A DNA stretch of 64,000 bases from Pinus tabuliformis (taxonomy: Eukaryota > Streptophyta > Pinopsida > Pinales > Pinaceae): assembly GCA_031772625.1 (NCBI GenBank), contig CM062814.1, positions 819,152,757 to 819,216,756 on the forward strand, read 5' to 3'. The position numbers were made by a program, and so were the translations under genes. Under the pieces are notes generated by a model. It had not been told where the DNA came from. It made no database searches and was given only the letters and a program-made list of their open reading frames with translations. Positions 1-10,573 of the stretch are shown here, one piece after another; positions within the stretch are counted from its first letter, which is position 1; each line of letters begins with the position of its first letter.

Positions 1-245
1 TGGAACTATGACCATAACAATCTCTATCATTATAACTAAAATTTTAAAATCAATCCATGAATCGAAAAATGGTGCTACTCATAGCACCCCTTTTTCCGAG
101 GTCAAAATTATATTTTTTTAAACCATGGTCTTAACAACCTATATGGTTACAACCAAGATCTTAAATCAACACCCAAATCAAAAAGATATGTTACTTGTGG
201 TACCACCTTTTTAAAAGATTAAAATTGCAATATTTATATATTCAT
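1..245. repeat. Left arm of an inverted repeat (may extend past the window edge)
   Basis: Read on the minus strand, this segment resembles the plus strand at about 2125-2400. Both share short blocks in the same order, such as TTGATTT, TTTTAGTTATAA, CCATGGTT and TAGCACCA/TTGCACCA. I judge about 65-70% identity by eye over some 200 bases. Each arm is itself built of degenerate units of about 125 bases. This could be the end of an old foldback or Mutator-like DNA element, but no transposase is visible. Confidence 0.5.
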
Positions 246-381
246 GGCATGAAAACTTAATATCGTGACAAATAAAATAAAAATAGGAGAAAAACTATGA
301 AAGGAATACAAAGACAAAGAGAGAAAAGAACCCCAAACCAAGGGAAAAAAACAAGTTTAAAAAAAAAATAAAAAAAATAAA

Positions 382-406
382 AATAATAATAATAATAATA
401 ATAATA
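382..406. repeat. (AAT)n microsatellite
   Basis: About eight AAT units follow directly on an A-rich tract that starts near 360. Confidence 0.9.
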
Positions 407-475
407 AAACTGTTAAAAAAAAGGAGGGTGAGGAAGACCAAGGTCGAACCTTCCATTTTTTTTAGTTCTTATACA

Positions 476-503
476 TATGTATGCATGTATGTATGTATGT
501 ATG
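476..503. repeat. (ATGT)n microsatellite
   Basis: Imperfect ATGT/ATGC units, about seven copies. Confidence 0.9.
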
Positions 504-704
504 TGACTTGCAAGATTCGTCGATGGTCTAAAAAACTGTGATCTTGGGGTGTCTAAGTTGTCAAAACTAGGCCTAGGCCACACTAAGCCTCAATATAGCT
601 AGATTTTCTTTAGTGTCTCCACTCTGCTACTATGAAATTCAAGCCTTGGCTGCCTTATAAAATGAAACCCTCAAAATTTAGTTGCACTAGTCGTATTTGA
701 CTAT

Positions 705-728
705 ATGTGTGTGTGTGAGAGAGAGAGA
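705..728. repeat. (GT)n(GA)n compound microsatellite
   Basis: A short GT run passes directly into a GA run and then into A-rich sequence. Confidence 0.85.
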
Positions 729-2124
729 AAAGAAAAAAGAAAAAGAGAAATCTCGATCATGTTCCTCTTCACACTCCTATTTTTCTAAATATTGGAAAAT
801 AAAAGGTTTGATAAGCAATTTACTCCCTCCACCGCCACATAGCACCATTGCTACTCCCCATATATAAGTAACAATTTTTTAACTTCACGTTGATAGGGGA
901 TAACGAGGGGGGAGGGATGGCAAAGGAGGGGGTGCGACAAGGGGGAATAGGAAATGTGTAATTCAAGGAATTATTGTTGGGGTACATTGCACTCAAGGGT
1001 TTATCAAGACCTTATTCAAGCTGTCATTCGGCCCTCTTCCATACAACATTAGGGGCATATATGACCACTTTTCATTCACTATTACACTTTCACTACTATT
1101 TGGGATCAACATATATTTTTTCCATTTTACATTTTTGGAAAGTCTATTTTTAGCGGGGGTGACATAGGGTGACATGTGGCGGTGACATTGTGATTTCCTC
1201 TCCATTATTTCATCCTCAAGGTCTGTGATACGTATTCCCTTTCTCATTTTGAGAGATTTACTTATCCACAGTCTTATCCACTCACCTATCGACCTTATCC
1301 TTTGACTTTCAATCTTATTTTTGGAGCTTTCTTGCTATTTCCAAGTTAAGAATTGCATGCGAGGGTTTATTTTAGTTCAAAATGACTTTTACCACTTACT
1401 TTCAGTTAACCCTAACATTAGATATTTTCTTAATTTAGGGTCTCTTATTCCTTTTTTGACTTACTAGTTATTTTAGGAATGCTAACTAGTTATTGAGTGC
1501 ATGCACAAGGAAACCTCAACTTAGTTTGAATTGCTTTCCTCTCCCAGAGAGGCTATTCATGGGATTCATGTTCAACAATAGTATTGTATCAAAATTTTAT
1601 ATGTAATTTAAATGGACCCTTTGGTTACATAGTCAATTTTCTCAGTGGTTTTATTCTCTCTTATCTCTTGTTTTGCAGTGGATAATTTAATATTTTTTCA
1701 TACTTAGATCCTGTGCTTGTTATTAAACCCAACGATTACCCCCTCCCTTCTATTTTTCTTTTTAATTTCATTTTTAAAAGATAAGGTATATTTATTATTA
1801 TTTTATTCTAAACACTTGTTTTAAAATTATTATTATTAAAGAAGTATAAGGGAAGAGAGGGGGCGGGTTCTTTAATTTTTCCCTTTTATAATTATTTTTA
1901 ATTTATGTTTTTTTTAATATTTGAAATGTTTCTTTAAAATTGTTTTCCTTCAAATTTACATTTAGGTTTTTCTTTTTCTCTTTGTATTTTCCTTCTTCCT
2001 CATTTTTCTTTTCTTGGTTAAATTCTTTTTTCTTCTTTTGTTTCCACAATACAAAATTTTTAGGCCATAATTTTATCAGCTGCATTCTAATAAATTAAAA
2101 AGGAAAAAGGGCATTGGTAACAAA

Positions 2125-2440
2125 TTTTTTCAATTTGGTGGTTGATTTTAATATTTTGGTTGCAACAATATTAACAATTAAAGCCATGGTTTCAAAGAAG
2201 TTGTGATTTTAACCTCCCATTGAAAATATGTTAGTGTTGCACCACTTTTCAATTCAAGGGTTGATATTACAATTTTAGTTATAAAGGTATTGTTTGTTAA
2301 GGCCATGGTTGTAAGTAGTGATTCTTGGAGCACTACTTTTTGGTTTGGGAGTTAATTTTGATGTTTTTTACACAAAATATAGGTTTTTAGGGCTAGAATT
2401 TTCATTTTGAGGTCATAATTATCATCTAGTTGGTAGCTAT
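2125..2440. repeat. Right arm of the inverted repeat
   Basis: This is the inverted counterpart of positions 1-245. At least two tandem units are visible, at about 2138 and 2268. Each has the order GGTTGAT, ATTTTRGTT, a variable block and GCCATGGTT, with a period of about 130 bases. A partial third unit starts near 2340. Confidence 0.5.
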
Positions 2441-3254
2441 GTTAGCTATGTATCTACAAAATAGAGTTTAGCCACTTAGCCAGAGTGGGAAAGAGATAGC
2501 AACCAAATCTCAGGGAAGGACACGAATGAAGTGTAGAATGAAGTTGTTGATGGTGTTGGACCCGCCAACATGTCAGGGGATCTCCCCGATATGAAGTCCC
2601 AATTAGACCTCAGACCGTTTGGTGTAGGAGTCCCAACAATGGGTCGTATGGTAATGCCTTGATAGCGATTTCATATAGAGGCAAGTAAGATGTCCCTGTT
2701 GGTAGCAAGGGTGTGATAGCTGCGACGAGTCAAGGAAGGTGCATGAGAGGTTCTAACACACGAGGAGTGAGGTGAGTGTGCCCCTTGGAAACCTGTAATA
2801 GTACTCGGCTTGGAAGGGAACACACGAGCAAAGATGCATCATTAGTTGGAAAGCAAGATAATGAGCAATCCAAAGTGATGTTTAAACCAACAACACATCT
2901 GCAACAAGATTCATACAATTGCATATAAAATAGTTCATACACAAATGCATAAGTTAAATAACATATATTGCTATAGCAACCAGAATAGTCCAACTACAAT
3001 AACAACATATGCATGAAAACGTGTTGGCTCTGTTATATTAAGAAGTGTAAGTTCTAGTCATACAATACATCCATGTCCAACCACTAGTTCCAATAGTGGA
3101 ACGTCACACCCACAACCACCCATTCCTCCAAAGAGATATATTAGCTTTGCATAGTGGAGAAGCCAAAGCGCGTTACAATTCTGTCCAACCTTTCTCTAAG
3201 ATAGTCCTATCGAAGCTTGGTTGACCAAAAGCCTTTACAATGAGTTATGAGGGA

Positions 3255-3264
3255 CTATTTATAG
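3255..3264 (-). promoter_or_regulatory. TATA-like box of element 1, 3' LTR copy
   Basis: The minus strand reads CTATAAATAG, a strong plant TATA consensus. It is conserved at 9725-9734 in the other LTR. Confidence 0.55.
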
Positions 3265-4535
3265 CAAAGGGTGGGGTGGCCCTTGACATTCCCCTTTGTG
3301 ACAGTTCATCTACCCTCATGACTCTTCATTTACTCTATGGTTGTTACATCCACTATCGACACTTGAACTTACACTTGACAAGACATTACATACAATCTTC
3401 ACATGTACCCATGTGAGACAAAATGGCTTGAGCAAGCCATGCAAGACATCACTAACACTTGGACCGTTGTGGTGAGACCAACTCTTGACATCCTTGTGAT
3501 GGTCGATGGTGGCGAACTGATGCCAAGCTTGTTTGTCCGTGATGGTGTCTGTGTGCTCAATGGTGACATCTTGTTGAAGCGAACTCTTGCCTCCGTTGCA
3601 TCCAGGTACACTGATACAACTCCTCCTTCCACTCGTCTGATAGCATGCACATGGTCATCATGGGTGTGACCAGACCAGCAACATGTTGATGCATAGTGTC
3701 TGCGCTGATCTCCAAGCATGTGTTGGTGGTCGTGTGCATTGACTTGTCAAAATACATGTTCAGCTCCAGTTGGACTTGCTTCTTGTCTTCGCCTCGATGA
3801 GTGTGCCAAATGGGTGGGATCGCATGCGTGCACACAATGACATGCATGCTGCTGAATTCCCTTGCATGCAATCAACAACACTTCTCACCTTGTCTACTCC
3901 GTGCCAGCTGCTGGGATGGATCTATAACTTGTACGGGCGCAATTTCATCCGTGAGTTCATGGTGCACCCCCTGCTTTGCTTGTTCCTACTGCAACTCATT
4001 GTCTCGTCTATGCAGCTCTTGTTATTCCTTGAGTTGTTGCTTCGGCACATGCAACTCCTTCTCTGTTCCGTTCTCTGCCTTCACGTGATCTTCATGTTGC
4101 GTCGTCACCTCATAGGCTGAGTCTCCAAAGTTTCTTTCATCACAAGTGGATCTGCTTGAGCTTGTAACTTTGTTCTACCTCTGTGTTGTCAACAAACTTC
4201 CTCTTGCGTTCATTGCATCCGGTATGTTGCCTTCAACTGTTGTTGATGGTGCTGCTTGCTGTGATGTTGTTATCGTCATATCTTGATGTCCTTGTCTACG
4301 AACAACTCGATGTCTTCGTGGGTAGGCAAGTTAATAGACACTTGATTGATTGTATCCCCAAGTGTGCTCTGAACGGTTTCTTCAACTCTGCTCTCCTGGA
4401 AACTATTGTACCTGTGTTGTTGAGAGGCAGATGAACACCTGTGATACCTGGAGACATGGCAAGCAATTTGTCAGTCGAAAACCAAAATGAACTTAAGAAC
4501 TAACTTGCAACATACCTGTGCCACTGATCATGAAG

Positions 4536-4870
4536 GTTGTGCAATTTCTGTTGGGAGGTCAAAGATTAACTGCCAAAACTGCGCAAGGCTCAGTGTGGGT
4601 TGTTAGTGGTCTAGCTGACTACTGGAACTGTGCAATGCACAGTCCATCTTGGCCTGCTGAGGACTGAAACTACACAATGCGCAATTTTATTCAGCAGTGA
4701 AATGCAACCAGCAAACTGCATTACACAGTTTTTGGGGCCAGCAGGACACTGCCTCTAAGAATCGCACAATGCATGCCTAGAGGTCAATGCCTAGCTAGAC
4801 TTGCACAATTTCTGGAGGGAAGGCAAAGCCTTCGCTTCCGGAAATGCGCAGTGCTAGCCGAGCAAGGCAC
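4536..4870. repeat. Cluster of degenerate TGCGCAAT-type units in the element 1 LTR
   Basis: Around eight loosely related units contain GCGCAA, GCACAATTTCTG or GCACAATGCA cores, often followed by GGAGGGA. The core is close to a palindrome. The homologous cluster in the right LTR lies at about 11005-11320. Confidence 0.6.
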
Positions 4871-5539
4871 AGTCCGGGCCAAGGCAGCCCATTCCGACCG
4901 TTGGGTGACTGAAAACATGAGAAGTGTGAGTGCATGATGAGACGAGTGCAAACAAGAGTGAATGATCATTCATGCAAACAACAAGCGCAGGTTTCAGAAA
5001 ATGGGAAAGCATGCATGTGTGTGAAGTGAATCGCTGCAACAGCAACCGTCCGTGCAAAACAGTGTCATGCATGTGACAATAGTGAGATGCGAACGAAAAC
5101 TGAAACGGTGTTTCTACAAGATAACATGCATCAAAATGACAGCAAGCGCTCACTGAAATCAAGTAGATAACAATCATACAAAGTGAAACACAAAAAGAGA
5201 CAGAAATGCAACACAAGACAGGGAGGGCGGGCTTACCCCAAAACAGCTGAGTTGAATGTGTCAACGACTCCTAGATGCAATGTGGGATGTCAGAGCTACA
5301 AGGTCGATGTGAGGAATGAGCTCTGCAGCGTTCGGTTCATGAGTTTTGATAAAATCAAAGATGTGACACGCATGCCACAAATCTAGGAAGAGCAACACTT
5401 GGTGAGAGGTTTTTGAAATGATCCTTGCATGCAACCTCCAACTGCTAAAAGTAGATCCTTGAATCACGGGATGCCTTTGCATGCTACCTTGGGAGAAGCA
5501 TCCCATGCATGCAAATCAGTTTTGCTCAGTCCCGGAGGG

Positions 5540-5860
5540 AACTAGTCAACTCAATTGCACATTGAACAGTCTGCTCAGCTGGGAGGAAAAATGCGCTTTT
5601 TTGGGAGGGAGCTAGGCTGGCTGCCCAAAGGGATTGCGTAATTTCTAGGCAGAGAAGTTGATTGTTGCCTAGAATTTTGCAATTTCTAGGTTGAGCAGTC
5701 TTGCTGGGAGGAATTGCGCAATTTTCCGAGTGAACAGTGATAGGCAGATTTGCGCAATTCTGGAGCCCAGCAGGCTGCCAAACATAATTGACCAATTTTT
5801 GGAGGGAAGGTTGGTTCCCATCCAGAATTGCACAATTTCTTGAGGGAGCTGCTCAGCCTG
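5540..5860. repeat. Second cluster of TTGCGCAAT/GGAGGGA units in the element 1 LTR
   Basis: Units with cores such as TTGCGCAATT, TTGCACAATTTCT and GGGAGGGA recur every 40-60 bases. The homologous cluster in the right LTR lies at about 12010-12270. Confidence 0.6.
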
Positions 5861-6056
5861 CAGCTGGACCAAGTCTAGTGAAACAACCTGTGAGGGGGAT
5901 GCAACAAGTTTTGATGGGCAGGTTGTCATTCTGCAATAAAATCACTTAATCTTGTGTACTTGACAAGGCAAGACATGCTGCTGTGAAAGGTTGGTAGGGA
6001 GGCTCCAAAACAAAGCTAAGGCAAAATTTTGGAGGGTGGTTGTAGCCGCTACAACA

Positions 6057-7595
6057 CTTGACGACAAACTAGTAGAAATCTAGCTCTCTGAATGGACCTT
6101 ATTGGTGAAAAGCAAGTCTAACACCTTCGGAAGTATTGTTCATTTCCCAGTTCGTCTTGGTTTCCACACTTTCTTGATTGTAAGATGTAGCATCTACCAA
6201 TCTCTTGGTTGATTGACACACATTCCAAGCCAAGTCAACATAGTTGTTTCGATTAGGATTGAGGGGTGTATTGGTGCCCAAGCAATATAGTTGTTAGAGT
6301 CTTAGTTTCATCTTTGGTGTTGCTCTACTGCCAGCAGGCCTAGACAGTACCTCGACGGAGTCACACAGGAACACCAACATTGCTCTGTTGCCAGCAAGCT
6401 TGGTAAGTACCCTGACAGAGTTACTTGCATCACCTCTCTACGCAGGAAGCCTTTCTCTTCTTTCGCCTTATTCATTTTTTTTTTTTTTCATTTTTCACTT
6501 TTCATTTTTTTCATTTTTTCATAACTGTGCATAGCACTTATTCATTTCAGAGGCGGAAGAGGGATCCCGACTTATTGAGAGAAGAAGAGGTTGTTCCTTC
6601 ATAGAAGTAGTTTATTATATACCTCTGACGTGCCTGTTAAGGTTTTCCCACTCACCTTAGTCTACTTGACTAAGCTAACAAGGGTTAAACCCAAAAACAA
6701 TTGACTAGAGTAGGTGACACTAGCTAGCGCGCAAGCGTTGTGCTTACACCAAGGTTCATTTCAATTAGTACATATTTTCCATCAATGTATCATAGACTAA
6801 AAGTAACAAGTTCTTCATACAAAGGCAGGATGGCAGATAACCAAGTAGTGATAGTTGCACAAGGCCTCTTGTAATTTACCCAGCATGTTTTAAGAGTTAT
6901 GCATGATTTCATGCGTAACTAAACTACGAATGAAAACAAGAAAACAAACAACAAAGCAAAGCGGAAGCAGAAGTAAACAAACAAGCAAACAAACAAACAA
7001 GTAAACAAAGAAAGAAAGCAAAAAAGCATGCAAGCAAGAAAACTGAAAGCAAGCACTACTCCTACTCTTTAGCTAACGGTGCATGGGCCTGATCACGTGA
7101 AGTGATATTTCCAATGCAGCCACGATGCATTGGTTGACCCATGTTGGTGAAGGCTTGGTCCGTGAGCAACCAAGTTGTGTGAACCAACAAATGTGAAAGA
7201 TACAACAGTGAAAAAAGACACACTCTGAGCTTATAAGCATCCACAAAACAAAAATGAGTGAAAGTGCATAACATGCGCTCTGTGGACTTACCATGGTGTT
7301 GTGTGACACTACGTGAAGATGTTAAACATATGCACACTCTTGACTGTGACATGCAAGCACATGTGAGGAAGGTAGACCACTTGTGTTGCACAAGTGTGCT
7401 TGCTGAGTAAGATTCCTCCAATGTATGAGCGATGGGATTGTGTAGTTTGAGTGGAGGAAGTGAAATCTAAGTGTTAGATTGATCTTCAATGCATACAGAT
7501 GAGTGATGAGGAGCTTTGCATGTTTGAAAAATTTCCTGATAAGAAGTGAAACCAACCTTAGGATAGCGAGGACCTGACATAACCATCAGCTCGGG
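6057..7595. other. Element 1 interior between gag and the 3' LTR: no pol
   Basis: This 1.5-kb part of the interior contains no recognisable protease, reverse transcriptase, RNase H or integrase in any frame. It has a T-rich tract at about 6468-6522 (purine-rich on the coding strand) and an (AAAC)n-like repeat near 6935-7020. No convincing polypurine tract abuts the LTR at 6057. Confidence 0.65.
6935..7020. repeat. (AAAC)n/(AAAG)n-like simple repeat
   Basis: Imperfect CAAA and GAAA tetranucleotide units alternate with GCAAGCAAAC-like blocks. Confidence 0.75.
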
Positions 7596-8950
7596 CTAAA
7601 GTGCCTCGACAGTCTTCAGGGTTTCGATTTCGTTAACAGATGGATCATCGTAGACCAGTGGCTTAGATGGATTAACAACGAGTGAATCAAGATTGTGATC
7701 GGATGATGAGGTAAAGAGATCACGACAACCAAGATCAAAAAACTCAAGATGTTGGTCGGTATCCTCATGATTTGATGAATTGCACAGAGGGATAGATGAG
7801 AAGAAAGAATGTTCATCCTCTACATTTCTAGAAAAGATAGATGAAAAATCAAGTGGATGTTCAAAGAATGATTGGTCCCCTCTGTTTTCAGATGATGGAC
7901 CGACATCTGGCGTGTCCTGTGAATGATCAACAATGGGCGCTTTTGTGGATGGAGATACACATGAAAAATCCGGGATGGCAAGATCACCAAGGAGTTCAGG
8001 AAAAAATGGAGTAGGTATAGACATACAAGGATGGTCCTCTGTTGTCGATGGATGTTCAAGCTCCCAGTCATACTCTTCATGAATGAAAGCGCATGTTGGT
8101 TGTGCAACACCAACTCTGTTGATAGATCGATCCTCGTTTAAAATAGGTGTAGAGTCTAGAATGGAAGAACACAAGACAGTGCAATCCAAAGGATGATCAG
8201 AATACGAGGACGGAGGTTGAGGTATGAAATACATGTGATAACCCATGGGATTCCCAACCAAGCTTGCGCGAAAATTGGAAGGAGCGATGTTGGGAGGATG
8301 TGACGGTTGAACAAATGTGTGTTCATGCTCTCCCACATCACTCTGTGATGGTGGAGCTATTTGATGAGGGGACGGTGGACAGTCACTTGTGACAGCGACC
8401 GTGTCTGTTTGTGATTGTACAACTCCATCATCAAAGTATGCTGAGTGGGGTTTGAGCTTGAACTTCTTCTTGGGATTGACAGATTGGATAAGGCAATATT
8501 CAAATTTGTCCATGAGATACTGAAATTTCATCTGACTTTTCGGGGCTTCAAACATGAATAGACAGAAGTGCTCTGAAAACTCCATAGGTGATTTGTGCAG
8601 GGCCTTCCATTGTTTTAACAATTTTTTATCAAGTACTTCAGGATCAAAATGGTGGAAAACAGATTCGATTAGATCGTTGAACTGCTTGAATGAGTGCACA
8701 GAGTTATGAGGTAGTGTGCCACACCATTGTGATGGGTGGTCGTGAGTAGCGAACAAACCTCTGTTTCATTAAAATCTTCCATGCCCTCCATGAGAGCATG
8801 GAAGTAATCTAAGTGCTCAGGCCAGGCCACTTCTCCTTCACCATCCTACGTGATTTGTGACAAGTGATCCCAGAAATCCCTCTCGATGTGAAAGATATGT
8901 CCATTGGACAGACATTTCAGAGGGCGGACTATAACAAACTCCATGATAGA
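7596..8950 (-). pseudogene. Gag remnant of element 1
   Basis: The open part (7596-8756, 386 codons) begins with a segment typical of plant retrotransposon Gag: a W-C-x-L-P motif, then NSVHSFKQFNDL, then a helical stretch with W-KALHKSPMEF at residues 49-60. The remaining 300 residues are acidic, Ser/Pro-rich and of no known family. No zinc knuckle is visible. The same protein continues upstream to an ATG near 8945, shortly after the primer binding site, but that part has an in-frame TAG near 8848 and a frameshift near 8757. It would be a virus-like-particle protein packaging element RNA, and is probably non-functional now. The Gag assignment is fairly safe; the role of the long C-terminal part is unknown. 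Confidence 0.72.
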
Positions 8951-8995
8951 TGCGCGAAAATTCAAAACAGATGATGAGAGCTTAGCTTGTCATCT

Positions 8996-9010
8996 GGCCT
9001 TCTAGCACCA
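8996..9010 (-). promoter_or_regulatory. Primer binding site of element 1
   Basis: The minus strand reads TGGTGCTAGAAGGCC, four bases inside the 5' LTR. It begins TGG, complementary to the CCA end of a tRNA. I cannot name the tRNA with certainty. Confidence 0.6.
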
Positions 9011-9724
9011 GAAATGTTGACGGTGTTGGACCCGCCAACCTGTCAAGGGATCTCCCTGGTAAGAAGTCCCAATTAGACCTTAGACCGTTTGGTGTAGGAG
9101 TCCCATCAGTGGGTCGTACGGTAATGCCTTGACCACGATTTCGCACAGAGGCAAGTAAGATGTCCATGTTGGTAGCAAGGGTGTAATAGTTGCAGCGAGT
9201 CAAGGAAGGTGCATGAGAGGTTCTAACACACGAGGAGTGAGGTGAGTGCGCTCCTTGGAAACCTGTAATAGTACTCAGCTTGGAAGGGAACACGCGAGCA
9301 AAGATGCATCACCAACTGGAAAGAAAGATAGTGAGCAATCCAGAGTGATATTTAAACCAACAACACATTTGCAACAAGATTCATACAATTACATACAAAA
9401 TAGTTCATACACAAATGTGTAAGTTAAATAACATGCATTGCTACAGCAACCAGAATAGTGCAACTACAATAACAACATATGCATGAAAATGTGTTGGCTC
9501 TATTATATTAAGAAGTGTAAGTTCCAGTCATATAATACATCCATGTCCAACCACTAGTTCCAATAGTGGAATGTTACAGCCACAACTGCCTGCTCCTCCA
9601 GAGAGATATACTAGCTCTGCACAGTGGAGAAGCCAAGGCACGTTACAATACTATCCAAGCTTTCTCTGAGATAGTCCTATCAAAGCTTGGCTGACCAAAA
9701 ACATTTGCAATGAGTTATGAGGGA

Positions 9725-9734
9725 CTATTTATAG
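9725..9734 (-). promoter_or_regulatory. TATA-like box of element 1, 5' LTR
   Basis: The minus strand reads CTATAAATAG. The position is conserved in both LTRs, and its orientation agrees with the gag remnant and primer binding site. Confidence 0.6.
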
Positions 9735-9868
9735 CAAAGGGTGGGGTGGCCCTTGACATTCCCCTTTGTGACAGTTCATCTATCCTCATGACTCTTCATC
9801 TACTCTATGTCTGTTACATCCACTATCGACACTTGAACTTACACATGACAAGACGTTACATGCAATCT

Positions 9869-10573
9869 TCACATGTAACCATGTGAGACAAAATAGCTTG
9901 AGCAAGCCATGCAAGTCATTACTAACACTCGGACCGTTGTAGTGAGACCAACTCTTGACATCCTTGTGATGGTCGATGGTGGCGAACTGATGCCAATCTT
10001 GTTCATCCGTGATGGTGTTGGTGCGCTCAATGGTGTCATCTTGTTAAAGCGAACTCTTGCCTTCATTGCATCCCGGTACACTGATACGGCTCCTCCATTC
10101 AACTCGTCTGATAACATGCGCATGGTCATCTTGGGTGCGGCCGGACTAGCAACATGTTGATGCATAGTGTCTGCATTGATCTCCAAGCATGTGCTGGTGG
10201 TCGTGCACATCGACTTGTCAAAATACATGTTCAGCTCCAGTTGGACTTGCTTCTTGTCTTCGCCTCGATGAGTGTCCGAAATGGGTGGGATCACATGCAT
10301 GTGCACAATGACATGCATGCTACTGAATTCCCTTGCATGCGATAAAAAAAACTGCTCACCTTGTCTACTCCATGCCAGTTGTTGGGATGGATCTATAACT
10401 TGTATGGGCGCAGTTTCATCCATGAGTGCATGTTGCACCCCCTGCTGTACTTGTTCCTGTTGCAAGTTATTCTCTCGTCTATGCATCTCTTGTTCTTCCT
10501 TGAATTGCTGCTTCGGCACATTCAACTCCTCTGTTCCATTCTTTGCCTTCACGTGATCTTCATGTTGCGCCAT
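9869..10573 (-). CDS. LTR-embedded open reading frame, 234 aa, unknown function
   Basis: This frame lies wholly in the U3 part of the right LTR, on the element's coding strand. The first ATG gives 234 residues. The frame is open for about 40 further codons upstream without an ATG. Residues 1-60 are charged and Q/E-rich and could form a coiled coil (KQQFKEEQEMHRRENN). The rest is rich in Met, Ser and Thr and of no family I know. In the older copy in the left LTR the same frame is broken. No other element gene lies on this side of the TATA box, so it would need its own promoter or would be read as antisense-free U3. It may be a chance frame or a captured gene remnant; I favour neither strongly. 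Confidence 0.35.
   Translation of the reverse strand: MAQHEDHVKAKNGTEELNVPKQQFKEEQEMHRRENNLQQEQVQQGVQHALMDETAPIQVIDPSQQLAWSRQGEQFFLSHAREFSSMHVIVHMHVIPPISDTHRGEDKKQVQLELNMYFDKSMCTTTSTCLEINADTMHQHVASPAAPKMTMRMLSDELNGGAVSVYRDAMKARVRFNKMTPLSAPTPSRMNKIGISSPPSTITRMSRVGLTTTVRVLVMTCMACSSYFVSHGYM

Larger units (their letters stand above)
246..2124. other. AT-rich spacer without a recognisable gene
   Basis: This 1.9-kb stretch lies between the two inverted arms. It holds homopolymer runs, simple repeats and short random reading frames, none resembling a known family. No terminal motif or target duplication is visible to delimit an element. Confidence 0.6.
2545..6056 (-). repeat. Element 1 3' LTR (3512 bp)
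   Basis: This is the left copy of the direct repeat and the 3' LTR in the minus orientation. It ends in TGTTG/CAACA, carries the TATA-like sequence at 3255-3264 and contains the degenerate TTGCGCAA-type motif clusters. The reading frame that is open at 9869-10573 in the other LTR is broken here into several pieces between about 3399 and 4150. Confidence 0.88.

Noticed and set aside
993..1247. Minus-strand frame of 84 codons
   Set aside because: It has no similarity, no neighbours and an average length for AT-rich DNA, so it is not called.
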